Source: Paraherbaspirillum soli (GTDB lineage: Bacteria > Pseudomonadota > Gammaproteobacteria > Burkholderiales > Burkholderiaceae_D). From it: a stretch of DNA of 57,453 nucleotides. Under the pieces are notes generated by a model. That model searched no databases. It was given only the letters and a program-made list of their open reading frames with translations, and was not told the origin of the DNA. The position numbers were made by a program, and so were the translations under genes. The stretch lies in the NCBI RefSeq assembly GCF_042654985.1, contig NZ_JBHSMT010000006.1:1-57453 (forward strand), given 5' to 3'. Below, in pieces: positions 50,866-57,453 of the stretch (the stretch's first letter is position 1; each line of letters starts with the position of its first letter).

Positions 50866-51818
50866 CGACGACCGATAGCGCCACCATCAACGAACTGGCG
50901 ATCGACGTCGACCGCATCAACAAACATTTCGGCGACAAGCACGTGGTCAGAGACCTGTCGCTGCAAGTGCGGCGCGGCGAGATCTTCGGCTTCATGGGCC
51001 CCAACGGCAGCGGCAAGACCACCACCATCCGCATGATGTGCGGCTTGCTGACGCCGGACTCGGGACGCGGCTCCTGCCTGGGCTTCGACATCATCAAGCA
51101 AAGCGATCAAATCAAGCGCCGGGTCGGCTATATGACGCAGAGATTTTCATACTGGGACGATCTGAGCATCCGCGAAAACCTGGATTTTGTGGCGCGCGTC
51201 TACGAGATGGACAAGCGCAAGGAAGCGGTCGAACGCGCCCTGCACAACCTGGGCCTGGCCAGCCGCGCCAAACAGCTGGCCGGTGCGCTGTCCGGCGGCT
51301 GGAAACAGCGGCTGGCGCTGGCCGCCTGCATGCTGCACCAGCCTCAGCTGTTGCTTCTGGACGAACCGACCGCCGGCGTCGACCCCACCGCCCGCCGCGA
51401 CTTTTGGGAAGAGCTGCACCTGCTTGCGGCACAGGGCATCAGCGTCCTGGTCAGCACTCACTATATGGACGAAGCCGAGCGCTGCCACAAGCTGGCCTAC
51501 CTCGCCTACGGCCAGCTGCTGGTGCAAGGCACCGCGGTCGAGATCGTCGCCGCGCAAGCCTTGAGCACCTGGGCCATCTACGGCAACAACCTGGTGGCGC
51601 TGTCGCAGCAATTGCGCGGCCAGCCCGGGGTCGATCAAACGGTCGCGTTCGGCACCGCGCTGCATGTGTGCGGCAAGGATGCGGCCCAGCTCGAACAGAC
51701 CTTGCGCCAGACCACCGAGGGGCAGCAACTGCGGATGGAAGCGATCGACACCAGCCTGGAAGATGTGTTCATCTACTTGATGAACCGCTCCAAGGACAAT
51801 TTCGAGGGGCAGGCATGA
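50862..51818 (+). CDS. ABC exporter ATP-binding protein
   Basis: A 318-residue ATPase of the DrrA/YbhF type. Walker A is GPNGSGKTTT (47-56), the signature ALSGGWKQRLALAACML, and Walker B LLLLDEPTAGVDP. The C-terminal tail of about 80 residues is usual for these drug exporters. YbhF of E. coli has two such domains. This one has one. The ATG overlaps the adaptor stop, and its own stop overlaps the permease start (ATGA twice). Confidence 0.93.
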   Translation: MTTTDSATINELAIDVDRINKHFGDKHVVRDLSLQVRRGEIFGFMGPNGSGKTTTIRMMCGLLTPDSGRGSCLGFDIIKQSDQIKRRVGYMTQRFSYWDDLSIRENLDFVARVYEMDKRKEAVERALHNLGLASRAKQLAGALSGGWKQRLALAACMLHQPQLLLLDEPTAGVDPTARRDFWEELHLLAAQGISVLVSTHYMDEAERCHKLAYLAYGQLLVQGTAVEIVAAQALSTWAIYGNNLVALSQQLRGQPGVDQTVAFGTALHVCGKDAAQLEQTLRQTTEGQQLRMEAIDTSLEDVFIYLMNRSKDNFEGQA

Positions 51819-52957
51819 ACCGTTTCAGCGATCTTTCTTTCAGGCGCTGGTGGAGCATCGTGCTCAAGGAGTTCCTGCAACTGATGCGCGACCGCGTCAC
51901 GGTGCGCATGATCACAATGATTCCTATCATGCAGATGCTGTTGTTCGGCTTTGCCATCAACAGCGATCCCAAGCACATGCCGACCGCCGTCATCGCCGCC
52001 GATCACAGCGAGTTCACGCGCAGCTTCATCGCGGCGATGACCGCCTCCAGCTACTTCAACATCGTCGCCACACTGACGGACGAAGAAGCGGGCCGCGCCG
52101 CGCTGGCGCAGGGCAAGGTGCAGTTCGTGCTCAACATCCCGCCCGACTTCACCCGCGCTCTGCTGCGCGGCGAGCGGCCGGCGCTGCTGGTCGAGGCCGA
52201 CGCCACCGACCCCACCGCCACCGCCATCGCCCTGGGCGCGTTGCCGCAACTGGCGCAAGCGGTGGCCGACAGGGATCTGACCGGACCGCTGGCCAAATTC
52301 GGCGGCGGCGCACCCGCCTTCGAGGTGCGCGTGCACCGCCTGTACAACCCGGAAGGCATCAGCCAGTACAACGTGGTGCCGGGCTTGATGGGCGTGATCC
52401 TGTCAATGACGATGGTGATGATGACCGGCCTGGCGATGACCCGCGAACGCGAGCGCGGCACCATGGAAAATCTGCTGGCGACGCCGGTCAAACCGATAGA
52501 AATGATGACCGGCAAAATCATGCCCTACATCGCCATCGGACTGATCCAGGCCAGCATCGTCCTGCTCGGCGCGCGCTTCCTGTTCCACGTGCCGTTTGCC
52601 GGCAGCGTGGCCGCGATCTACCTGGCCGCGCTGCTGTTCATCGGCGCCAGCCTGACCGTCGGCATCACCCTGTCCTCGATCGCGCAAAACCAATTGCAGG
52701 CGATGCAGCTGACCATGTTTTACTTCCTGCCCAACATCCTGTTGTCGGGCTTTATGTTCCCGTTCCAGGGCATGCCGAAATGGGCCCAGTTCATCGGCAA
52801 CCTGCTGCCGCTGACCTACTTCAACCGGCTGATACGCGGCATCCTGCTGAAAGGCAACGGCTGGGCCGACTTGTGGCCCAATGTGTGGCCGCTGATAGTG
52901 TTCACCATCATCGTGATGGCGATTGCGGTGCGCTTTTATCGCCGCACGCTGGATTGA
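51815..52957 (+). CDS. ABC-2 type exporter permease (YbhS/YbhR-like)
   Basis: A 380-residue ABC-2 permease with an N-terminal helix (FRRWWSIVLKEFLQLMRDRV), a large periplasmic domain of about 150 residues, and then five helices containing MTRERERGTMENLLATPVKP and GFMFPFQGMPKWAQFIGNLL. E. coli has two different permeases (YbhS and YbhR), whereas only one is encoded here, so it presumably forms a homodimer. Confidence 0.92.
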   Translation: MNRFSDLSFRRWWSIVLKEFLQLMRDRVTVRMITMIPIMQMLLFGFAINSDPKHMPTAVIAADHSEFTRSFIAAMTASSYFNIVATLTDEEAGRAALAQGKVQFVLNIPPDFTRALLRGERPALLVEADATDPTATAIALGALPQLAQAVADRDLTGPLAKFGGGAPAFEVRVHRLYNPEGISQYNVVPGLMGVILSMTMVMMTGLAMTRERERGTMENLLATPVKPIEMMTGKIMPYIAIGLIQASIVLLGARFLFHVPFAGSVAAIYLAALLFIGASLTVGITLSSIAQNQLQAMQLTMFYFLPNILLSGFMFPFQGMPKWAQFIGNLLPLTYFNRLIRGILLKGNGWADLWPNVWPLIVFTIIVMAIAVRFYRRTLD

Positions 52958-52966
52958 GGAAAACAA

Positions 52967-54421
52967 ATGCAACGATGGCTATGCATGGCGGCGAGTGTGC
53001 TGGCGGGCTGCGCCGCCGGCCCGGATTTTCATGCGCCGGCGATGCCCGAGGTGCAGCAGTACACGCCGGGGACGCAAGCACTCGCCACGGTCGCCAGCAC
53101 CGGCCCGGGCGGCACCGCGCAAAGCTTCGAGGTCGGCGCCGACATTCCCGCGCAATGGTGGACGCTATTCCATTCACCCCAGTTGGACGCGCTGGTGCGC
53201 GCTGCTCTTGCGAACAGCCCTACCCTGATCCAGGCGCGCGCCGTGCTGCGCCAGGCCCAAGAAAACCTGAACGCGGAAACCGGCGCCACCCGTTATCCGC
53301 AAGCCGATCTGCAGCTAGGCGCGACCCGCCAGCAGATTGACCCGACAGCGCTAGGCATCCGCAACATCCCCAAATCCGGTCCGTTCAACTTGTACAACGC
53401 GACGCTCAACGTCTCTTACACGGTGGATGCGTTCGGCGCCAACCTGCGCACGCTGGAAGGCTTGCAGGCGCAAGTGGAACTGCAGGCATACCAGTTGCAG
53501 GCGGCACGCCTGGCCTTGGCCGGCAACGTGGTCACGGCAGCCATCCGGCAAGCCGCGCTGCAAGCCCAGCTAGACGCCACCGAACAGATACTGCGCTTGC
53601 AGCGCGAACAGCTCGACATCATGCAGCAGCGCCTGGCCGCCGGCGGCATCGCCGAAGTCGAGCTAAAGAATCAGCGCACCTTGGTAGCACAAAGCGAGGC
53701 CACACTGCCGCCGCTGCAACAGCAACTGGCACAAGTCAGCCACCAGCTCGCGGTCTACCTGGGCCAGGCGCCGGCGCAAACCGACCGCCAGCCGCTGGAC
53801 TTGAACACGTTGACCTTGCCCGCCACGCTGCCGCTCAGCCTGCCGTCTATGCTGGCGCGCCAGCGGCCCGACATCCGAGCCGCGGAAGCCATGCTGCATC
53901 AAGCCAGCGCCCAGCTCGGCGTCGCCACCGCCAATCTTTATCCGCGCCTGACGCTAGCGGCCAGCGCCGGTACGGAACGGACCCGGATCGAGGATCTGGT
54001 CAGCAGCATCAATGTCTGGAATGTCGGCTTCAAATTGATGCAACCCTTGTTTCACGGCGGCGAATTGCGCGCCAAAAAACGTTCCGCGGCAGCCGCCTAC
54101 GACGCCGCCGCGGCGCTGTATCAACAGACCGTATTGCAGGCCCTGCAGCAGGTAGCGGATGCGTTGCGGGCGCTAGAGAACGACGCGCTAGCCTTGCAGG
54201 CGCGCACCCAGGCCAGCGACAACGCCGCCAGCAGCCTGACGATCACGCAGCGGCAATACCAAGCCGGCGGCATCAGCCATCTCAGCCTGCTGGACGCCCA
54301 GCGCCAGCGCCTGCAAACCGACCTGGAGCGGATCGCGGCACAGGCTGCGCGCTATAGCGATACGGCGGCGTTGTTGCAGGCTTTGGGGGGTGGTTGGTGG
54401 AATGTGGTGGGGGTGGAGTGA
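52967..54421 (+). CDS. Outer-membrane efflux factor lipoprotein (NodT/TolC family)
   Basis: A 484-residue outer membrane factor. The lipobox VLAGC gives C15. The two repeats of the family are visible, with AQWWTLFHSPQLDALVRAAL in the first half and RQRPDIRAAEAMLHQASAQL in the second, and GGISHLSLLDAQRQRLQTDL near the end. It completes a tripartite ABC exporter encoded in one operon, starting 9 bases after the permease. Substrates are probably lipophilic drugs or antibiotics, inferred from the family only. Confidence 0.94.
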   Translation: MQRWLCMAASVLAGCAAGPDFHAPAMPEVQQYTPGTQALATVASTGPGGTAQSFEVGADIPAQWWTLFHSPQLDALVRAALANSPTLIQARAVLRQAQENLNAETGATRYPQADLQLGATRQQIDPTALGIRNIPKSGPFNLYNATLNVSYTVDAFGANLRTLEGLQAQVELQAYQLQAARLALAGNVVTAAIRQAALQAQLDATEQILRLQREQLDIMQQRLAAGGIAEVELKNQRTLVAQSEATLPPLQQQLAQVSHQLAVYLGQAPAQTDRQPLDLNTLTLPATLPLSLPSMLARQRPDIRAAEAMLHQASAQLGVATANLYPRLTLAASAGTERTRIEDLVSSINVWNVGFKLMQPLFHGGELRAKKRSAAAAYDAAAALYQQTVLQALQQVADALRALENDALALQARTQASDNAASSLTITQRQYQAGGISHLSLLDAQRQRLQTDLERIAAQAARYSDTAALLQALGGGWWNVVGVE

Positions 54422-54454
54422 GGTGGTTGGCGTGGGTCGATATTCCACCAACGC

Positions 54455-54558
54455 GTAGGGCGGATGAGCGCAGCGTTATCCGCCGCTTGATGCACCACCT
54501 ACATTCGATGTATCTAACACGGTGAAACGGCGGATAACGCTGCGCTCATCCGCCCTAC
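54455..54558. repeat. GTAGGGCGGAT palindromic repeat, copy E
   Basis: A 104-bp copy 34 bases after the efflux operon. Both arms are GGCGGATGAGCGCAGCGTTA-type, so it is a more perfect palindrome than copies A-D. It is nearly identical in sequence to copy F at 56877. Confidence 0.88.
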
Positions 54559-54641
54559 CGGCGTTGACCGTCAGCGGTTGGTCGGGCGCTGTCTGGCTTA
54601 CCGCGTTGTAATGGCTGGGCTTTGCAGCCCAGCTTACAGCC

Positions 54642-54824
54642 CTAGTTACGAAGTTCCTCAACTAATCGAATCAGCAAATTTGCCAATTCCAAAGCTTCAT
54701 GCTCTGCAAGCTCCACCGGGTCTCCGAACGGTTCACGAGATTTTATGCAAATGGCGCCGCCTTCATCGACCCAAACGTTGATGTCTCCATTTGCAACTTC
54801 ATGAAACGGCTTAGAGTTTTCCAT
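54642..54824 (-). CDS. Small hypothetical protein, 60 residues
   Basis: A 60-residue acidic protein, MENSKPFHEVANGDINVWVD, continuing to a helical C-terminus (LAEHEALELANLLIRLVEEL). The initial part looks like a small beta-sheet with GGAICIK. GAGGT precedes the ATG at a suitable distance. The pattern is reminiscent of small orphan proteins near mobile elements. Function unknown. Confidence 0.6.
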   Translation of the reverse strand: MENSKPFHEVANGDINVWVDEGGAICIKSREPFGDPVELAEHEALELANLLIRLVEELRN

Positions 54825-54895
54825 AATTACCTCGAAGGAAAGAGTGGATCATTGTTTGCTCTTGGATCTCGAATTTTTGACCATTCTGATCAAAA

Positions 54896-54930
54896 GAAAA
54901 CCGGTGCAGATGACCCTGGCACCGGTTTGC
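54896..54930 (-). terminator. Possible terminator on the minus strand
   Basis: On the minus strand the stem AAACCGGTGCC/GCACCGGTTTT is followed by CTTTT. It lies about 135 bases downstream of the gene at 55065-55355 and just upstream of the 60-residue gene. The T-tract is interrupted, so the call is moderate. Confidence 0.55.
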
Positions 54931-55064
54931 GCAAGCGCGTGATATGCGCTTTACGGCCTTAGTTCTACTGGAACTCCACGGCCCCGGCACAACAACCTGT
55001 CGTTGGGCGCTGTTGGGTCGCTTTGCATTTAGCCCATCAGTGCTTTCTGGCTATTTAACGTGCT

Positions 55065-55355
55065 CTACGTAGACTTCTCACTAACTGGAAGATTGAAATT
55101 CTTAGCATCTATTTCGATGCAATCCCCCGATTGCATTTCAATTTGTACTTTGCTCACTCCGTTACCGCAAGGAATAGGGCCAGTCATTGTATTAACACTC
55201 TGACTAGGTCCCCAATCTTGAATGCGAGGTACACATAAATTAGTCACATCAATTGCGATAAGAGAACCGAGATTTGAGTCTCGATTGCGGAAATCAAGTT
55301 TTGCTTGTCCTGATTTCCAATCAAAGGATAACGAAAGAAATGTCCAGTCATGCAT
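55065..55355 (-). CDS. Hypothetical AT-rich gene, 96 residues
   Basis: A small soluble protein from AT-rich DNA: MHDWTFLSLSFDWKSGQAKL, then IAIDVTNLCVPRIQDWGPSQ and a basic-acidic C-terminus. It is likely a beta-sandwich. Proteins of this type are frequent as orphan immunity genes in accessory loci, but no toxin partner is seen here. Codon use differs from the GC-rich core genes, which suggests acquisition. Confidence 0.58.
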   Translation of the reverse strand: MHDWTFLSLSFDWKSGQAKLDFRNRDSNLGSLIAIDVTNLCVPRIQDWGPSQSVNTMTGPIPCGNGVSKVQIEMQSGDCIEIDAKNFNLPVSEKST

Positions 55356-55529
55356 ATCAAGTTCCTTTATTATCGATTTCCTAGCTCGATTGGGCAGAAT
55401 GTAATGAAGCCCAACATTCCATGCTAGCTCTTCTCAAGCAGCCCACTCCCCATTTTCACGGCTTACAGGGGAAAGCTCAGTGTAGAAGTGCGGAAAAATA
55501 GGCAATGACACAAACCCACGCCTGAAAAG

Positions 55530-55568
55530 AAAGCCACCCAATCCGGGGATATCGGAGAGGGTGGCTTT
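55530..55568. repeat. Hairpin AAAGCCACCC
   Basis: Ten-base arms, AAAGCCACCC and GGGTGGCTTT, enclose 19 bases. It occupies the 340-base gap between two AT-rich orphan genes and may terminate transcription in either direction. No other feature was found in that gap. Confidence 0.6.
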
Positions 55569-55692
55569 CGATCTGAGGTAAGAGGTTGTTGTCGATCAAT
55601 ACAGAACAGCAGATTGTCTTTGACATAGCCAAAAGTATAAATGTCGCCTAGTACTCATGAATAAACCTCCGGGCACACGGCTTTTTTTTATC

Positions 55693-56226
55693 CTATCCTT
55701 CCCCATTTATTTCTAACCTTTCAAATAATTTCTTTTCAACGTTGTAACGTACCTGAAAAAAACATGGCCCACCATCAAAAGTCACCACTAATTCTGAATG
55801 CCAAGAATCGTTCTTTTTCCAATAAGCATTGCAAAATCCATTTATGTATACCCAATGGCTTCCCTTATCGGTGTAACCAAGATATTGCCGCTTATATTCA
55901 AATAATCGTTGTGATATTTCATTACTCGATTTGCTATCAGAATTTTTCAAGTAGCCATTAAGCACTTCTTCGAGATATTCAATTTCTGAGGTGCTAGGCG
56001 TCCAATAGGGAGGCCGTATATCTATCAACGAATATTTTTCTGAGAATTTGGCGGTACTCTGGGCTGTAAATATGACGCCATGAGCCACTATTTCATTGGG
56101 TTTCAACATTGGCCCTTCTCCTTGGGACTTCGTTATAAAACCGAAAAAGAAGAGCGGTAAAATCAGCCAAGTTTTTCCAATCTGCTTCACCATATTGAAT
56201 AATTCTTTAATTGCATACAGTTTCAA
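55693..56226 (-). CDS. Hypothetical exported protein, AT-rich gene
   Basis: A 177-residue protein with a hydrophobic N-terminal segment (WLILPLFFFGFITKSQGEG) suggesting export. The mature part has aromatic-rich motifs (IDIRPPYWTPSTSEIEYLEE and FEYKRQYLGYTDKGSHWVYI, GFCNAYWKKND). A methionine at 56193 (MVKQIGKTWL) could be the true start, giving a better signal peptide. The gene is AT-rich relative to the core. I do not recognise a family. Confidence 0.6.
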   Translation of the reverse strand: MKLYAIKELFNMVKQIGKTWLILPLFFFGFITKSQGEGPMLKPNEIVAHGVIFTAQSTAKFSEKYSLIDIRPPYWTPSTSEIEYLEEVLNGYLKNSDSKSSNEISQRLFEYKRQYLGYTDKGSHWVYINGFCNAYWKKNDSWHSELVVTFDGGPCFFQVRYNVEKKLFERLEINGEG

Positions 56227-56489
56227 TATTTGTTCCTATTTGGACATCGCCATGCCAACACGGCATTGGCCTTCTTGCTGATCTAAAAATTTTCGTTTGA
56301 TTCGTCCGATCAAGTCAGTGATTAGATGCAGACACATGCACCAGACACCTGCGAATCGGGGTCGACTTCCCTGCCTTGAATAATGCTGCACATCAAGCTG
56401 TGCGTAGGGGGACGTGATTGTATTGCAAATAAGAAATGTATGCGACACGAAAAGCAACTTTATCGTGCCGCTGGGCCGCTCCCGAGCTT

Positions 56490-56830
56490 TTAGCATCGGC
56501 GTTGACTCTCCGAGCATCGACGTCGGTTCTCCAAGCATCGCTGTCGACTCTCCGAGACTCGGCATCGGCTATCCGAAAATCGGCGTTGGTTCTCTGAGCA
56601 TCGGCGTCGACCTTCCGAAGTACACCGTTGAGCTTCCGAAGTCCGACACCTCCCCTATTTGGTGCAAGACCGAACTTCCGAAGCCCGACGTCGAGCTTCG
56701 GAACCTCGACGGCGATTCTTTTAGCGTCGAGGCCGCACCTATTTGGCGCAAGGCCGAGCTTCCAAAGCAGGACATCGAGCCTCTGAAGCAGAACATCGAA
56801 CCTCTGAAGTAGGACACCGAACTTCCGAAC
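56490..56830. repeat. Degenerate 21-bp tandem repeat tract
   Basis: At least seven consecutive 21-base units (each beginning AGCATCGG or a variant and ending TCTCCG or CTTCCG) run from about 56490, followed by less regular ones to about 56830. The period equals seven codons, so long frames stay open on both strands (56414-56812 plus; 56393-56926 minus). The minus frame starts inside palindromic repeat F. Neither frame has a good ribosome binding site, so I treat it as a repeat and not as a gene. Confidence 0.7.
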
Positions 56831-56876
56831 GTCGAGGGCGATTCTTTTAGCGTCATTGGCGACCCGCCGGACTACT

Positions 56877-56980
56877 GTAGGGCGGATGAGCGTAGCGTTA
56901 TCCGCCGCTTGATGCACCGCCTGCATTCGATGTATCTAACACGGTGAAACGGCGGATAACGCTGCGCTCATCCGCCCTAC
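56877..56980. repeat. GTAGGGCGGAT palindromic repeat, copy F
   Basis: A 104-bp copy nearly identical to copy E, 12 bases before the stop of the hypothetical gene at 56993. Copies E and F bound the AT-rich orphan segment 54559-56876, which also makes them possible recombination sites. Confidence 0.88.
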
Positions 56981-56992
56981 CGACGGTGGCAG

Positions 56993-57340
56993 TCAGCGAC
57001 CAGTCGGGCGCTGCCTAGCTATCAAGTCATTCAGGTAATTAACGCTGGTCTCGGATTTATCCAACACCGCCTCGGTCGAGCCCATCATCCAGCGCAGCAG
57101 CAAGTCGACATCACAAGCGTTCAACGGCGGCGGACAGGCGGGATCGCCGTGCTCTTGCGCCAGATGATTGGCATGCAGCATAGCCAGCCCCTTATAAATG
57201 CCCTGGCACATGTCCAGCGTGAACGCGATGCATTGCGCCGCTTGATCGGTGCGCAAGTCTTTGTCCAACCATGAGAATGGCTGGTGCTCTGGGATATCTG
57301 GGATGGGTGGGGATGGGCGAGGCTTCTTCTTACAAGTCAT
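56993..57340 (-). CDS. Hypothetical protein, 115 residues
   Basis: A 115-residue protein beginning MTCKKKPRPSPPIPDIPEHQ, with a helical remainder (QAAQCIAFTLDMCQGIYKGL, VDLLLRWMMGSTEAVLDKSE). The layout of a proline-rich start and helices resembles small DUF3077/DUF6124-type proteins, but no firm match can be claimed. CAGGAG precedes the ATG at 57340; a longer frame to 57406 runs into the intron end and is rejected. It lies just downstream of the group II intron. Confidence 0.62.
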   Translation of the reverse strand: MTCKKKPRPSPPIPDIPEHQPFSWLDKDLRTDQAAQCIAFTLDMCQGIYKGLAMLHANHLAQEHGDPACPPPLNACDVDLLLRWMMGSTEAVLDKSETSVNYLNDLIARQRPTGR

Positions 57341-57392
57341 GTCGATCTCCTGTGCGGTGGATGAATCCGCGCCCCGCCGTCTGGCGTGGGTG

Positions 57393-57453
57393 ATCGAGTC
57401 GCCCAAAGGAACCTCCCCTTCAGGCTCTCACAGAACCGGACGTGAACCTCTCG
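57393..57453 (-). mobile_element. 3' end of a group II intron (partial)
   Basis: Read on the minus strand, the edge sequence GAGAGGTTCACGTCCGGTTC followed by TGTGAGAGCC and GGGCGACTCGAT has the form of domain V (3' half), domain VI and the 3' boundary of bacterial group II introns. The intron body and its reverse transcriptase would lie beyond the right edge. The splice boundary is placed at the terminal AT, about 57393, by analogy. Confidence 0.72.

Noticed and set aside
56414..56812. 132-codon plus-strand frame over the 21-bp repeats
   Set aside because: No ribosome binding site, and the repeat period alone keeps it open.
56393..56926. 177-codon minus-strand frame over the 21-bp repeats
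   Set aside because: Its start lies inside palindromic repeat F and no ribosome binding site is visible. The open state is explained by the 21-bp period.
1..57453. CRISPR arrays, tRNA or rRNA genes
   Set aside because: No regularly spaced direct repeats with unique spacers were seen, and no tRNA-like TTCRANNC arms or rRNA segments were recognised by eye. A dedicated scan could still find a tRNA.

Overview
The window is GC-rich, protein-dense bacterial DNA. The gene content (MetNIQ, CynR/CynTS, split NadB and NadAC, PHB depolymerase, YbiT, a GH18 chitinase-like lipoprotein, many LysR regulators) and the protein sequences suggest a betaproteobacterium of the Burkholderiales, most likely an Oxalobacteraceae soil bacterium of the Collimonas/Janthinobacterium type. 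This placement is inferred from recognised families, not from a database search.

Layout. 0-3.1 kb: a leader-like element at the left edge, then the methionine ABC importer metN-metI-metQ. 3.2-10 kb: a LysE-type exporter, a LysR/YciI pair, two DJ-1/PfpI proteins with a GlxA-type regulator, and a secreted glycosidase. 10-16.5 kb: a methanethiol-oxidase-type operon (mtoX, SCO, MauG-like), a cold-shock protein, and cyanate detoxification (cynR divergent from cynT-cynS). 16.5-20 kb: small stress-type genes (CsbD, tiny membrane peptides) and orphans. 20-26.8 kb: an RHH regulator with a visible operator, a PHB depolymerase, and an MFS transporter. Between the last two lies a roughly 2.8-kb accessory module (mepB-like gene, a qatC-like relic, an AT-rich ParB-like gene, a truncated SRAP gene) flanked by about 177-bp direct repeats of the transporter's own leader. 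27-36 kb: purT, nadB, a polysaccharide deacetylase, nadA-nadC and ybiT. 36-45 kb: a sterol-desaturase-family enzyme, a PhyH-like oxygenase, a triple CVNH-repeat secreted protein, a YidD-like protein, a SymE-type toxin gene behind a conserved leader, a GH18 protein, an OYE reductase and a LysR regulator. 45-54.4 kb: an SDR, a secreted M28 peptidase, a glycerophosphodiesterase lipoprotein, and a four-gene tripartite ABC drug exporter. 54.5-57.4 kb: an accessory end with orphan AT-rich genes, a 21-bp tandem-repeat tract and the 3' end of a group II intron.

Three dispersed repeat systems run through the window. The first is a MITE-like family (four copies, 17-bp terminal inverted repeats, 4-bp target duplications). 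The second is a palindromic intergenic repeat of about 100 bp (six copies), mostly at gene ends. The third is the leader element present at the left edge and upstream of symE. The two leader copies share nucleotide blocks that are read in different frames, which points to selection on RNA or DNA rather than on protein. The most interesting structures are this leader/SymE arrangement, the accessory module between duplicated transporter leaders, and the MITE family.
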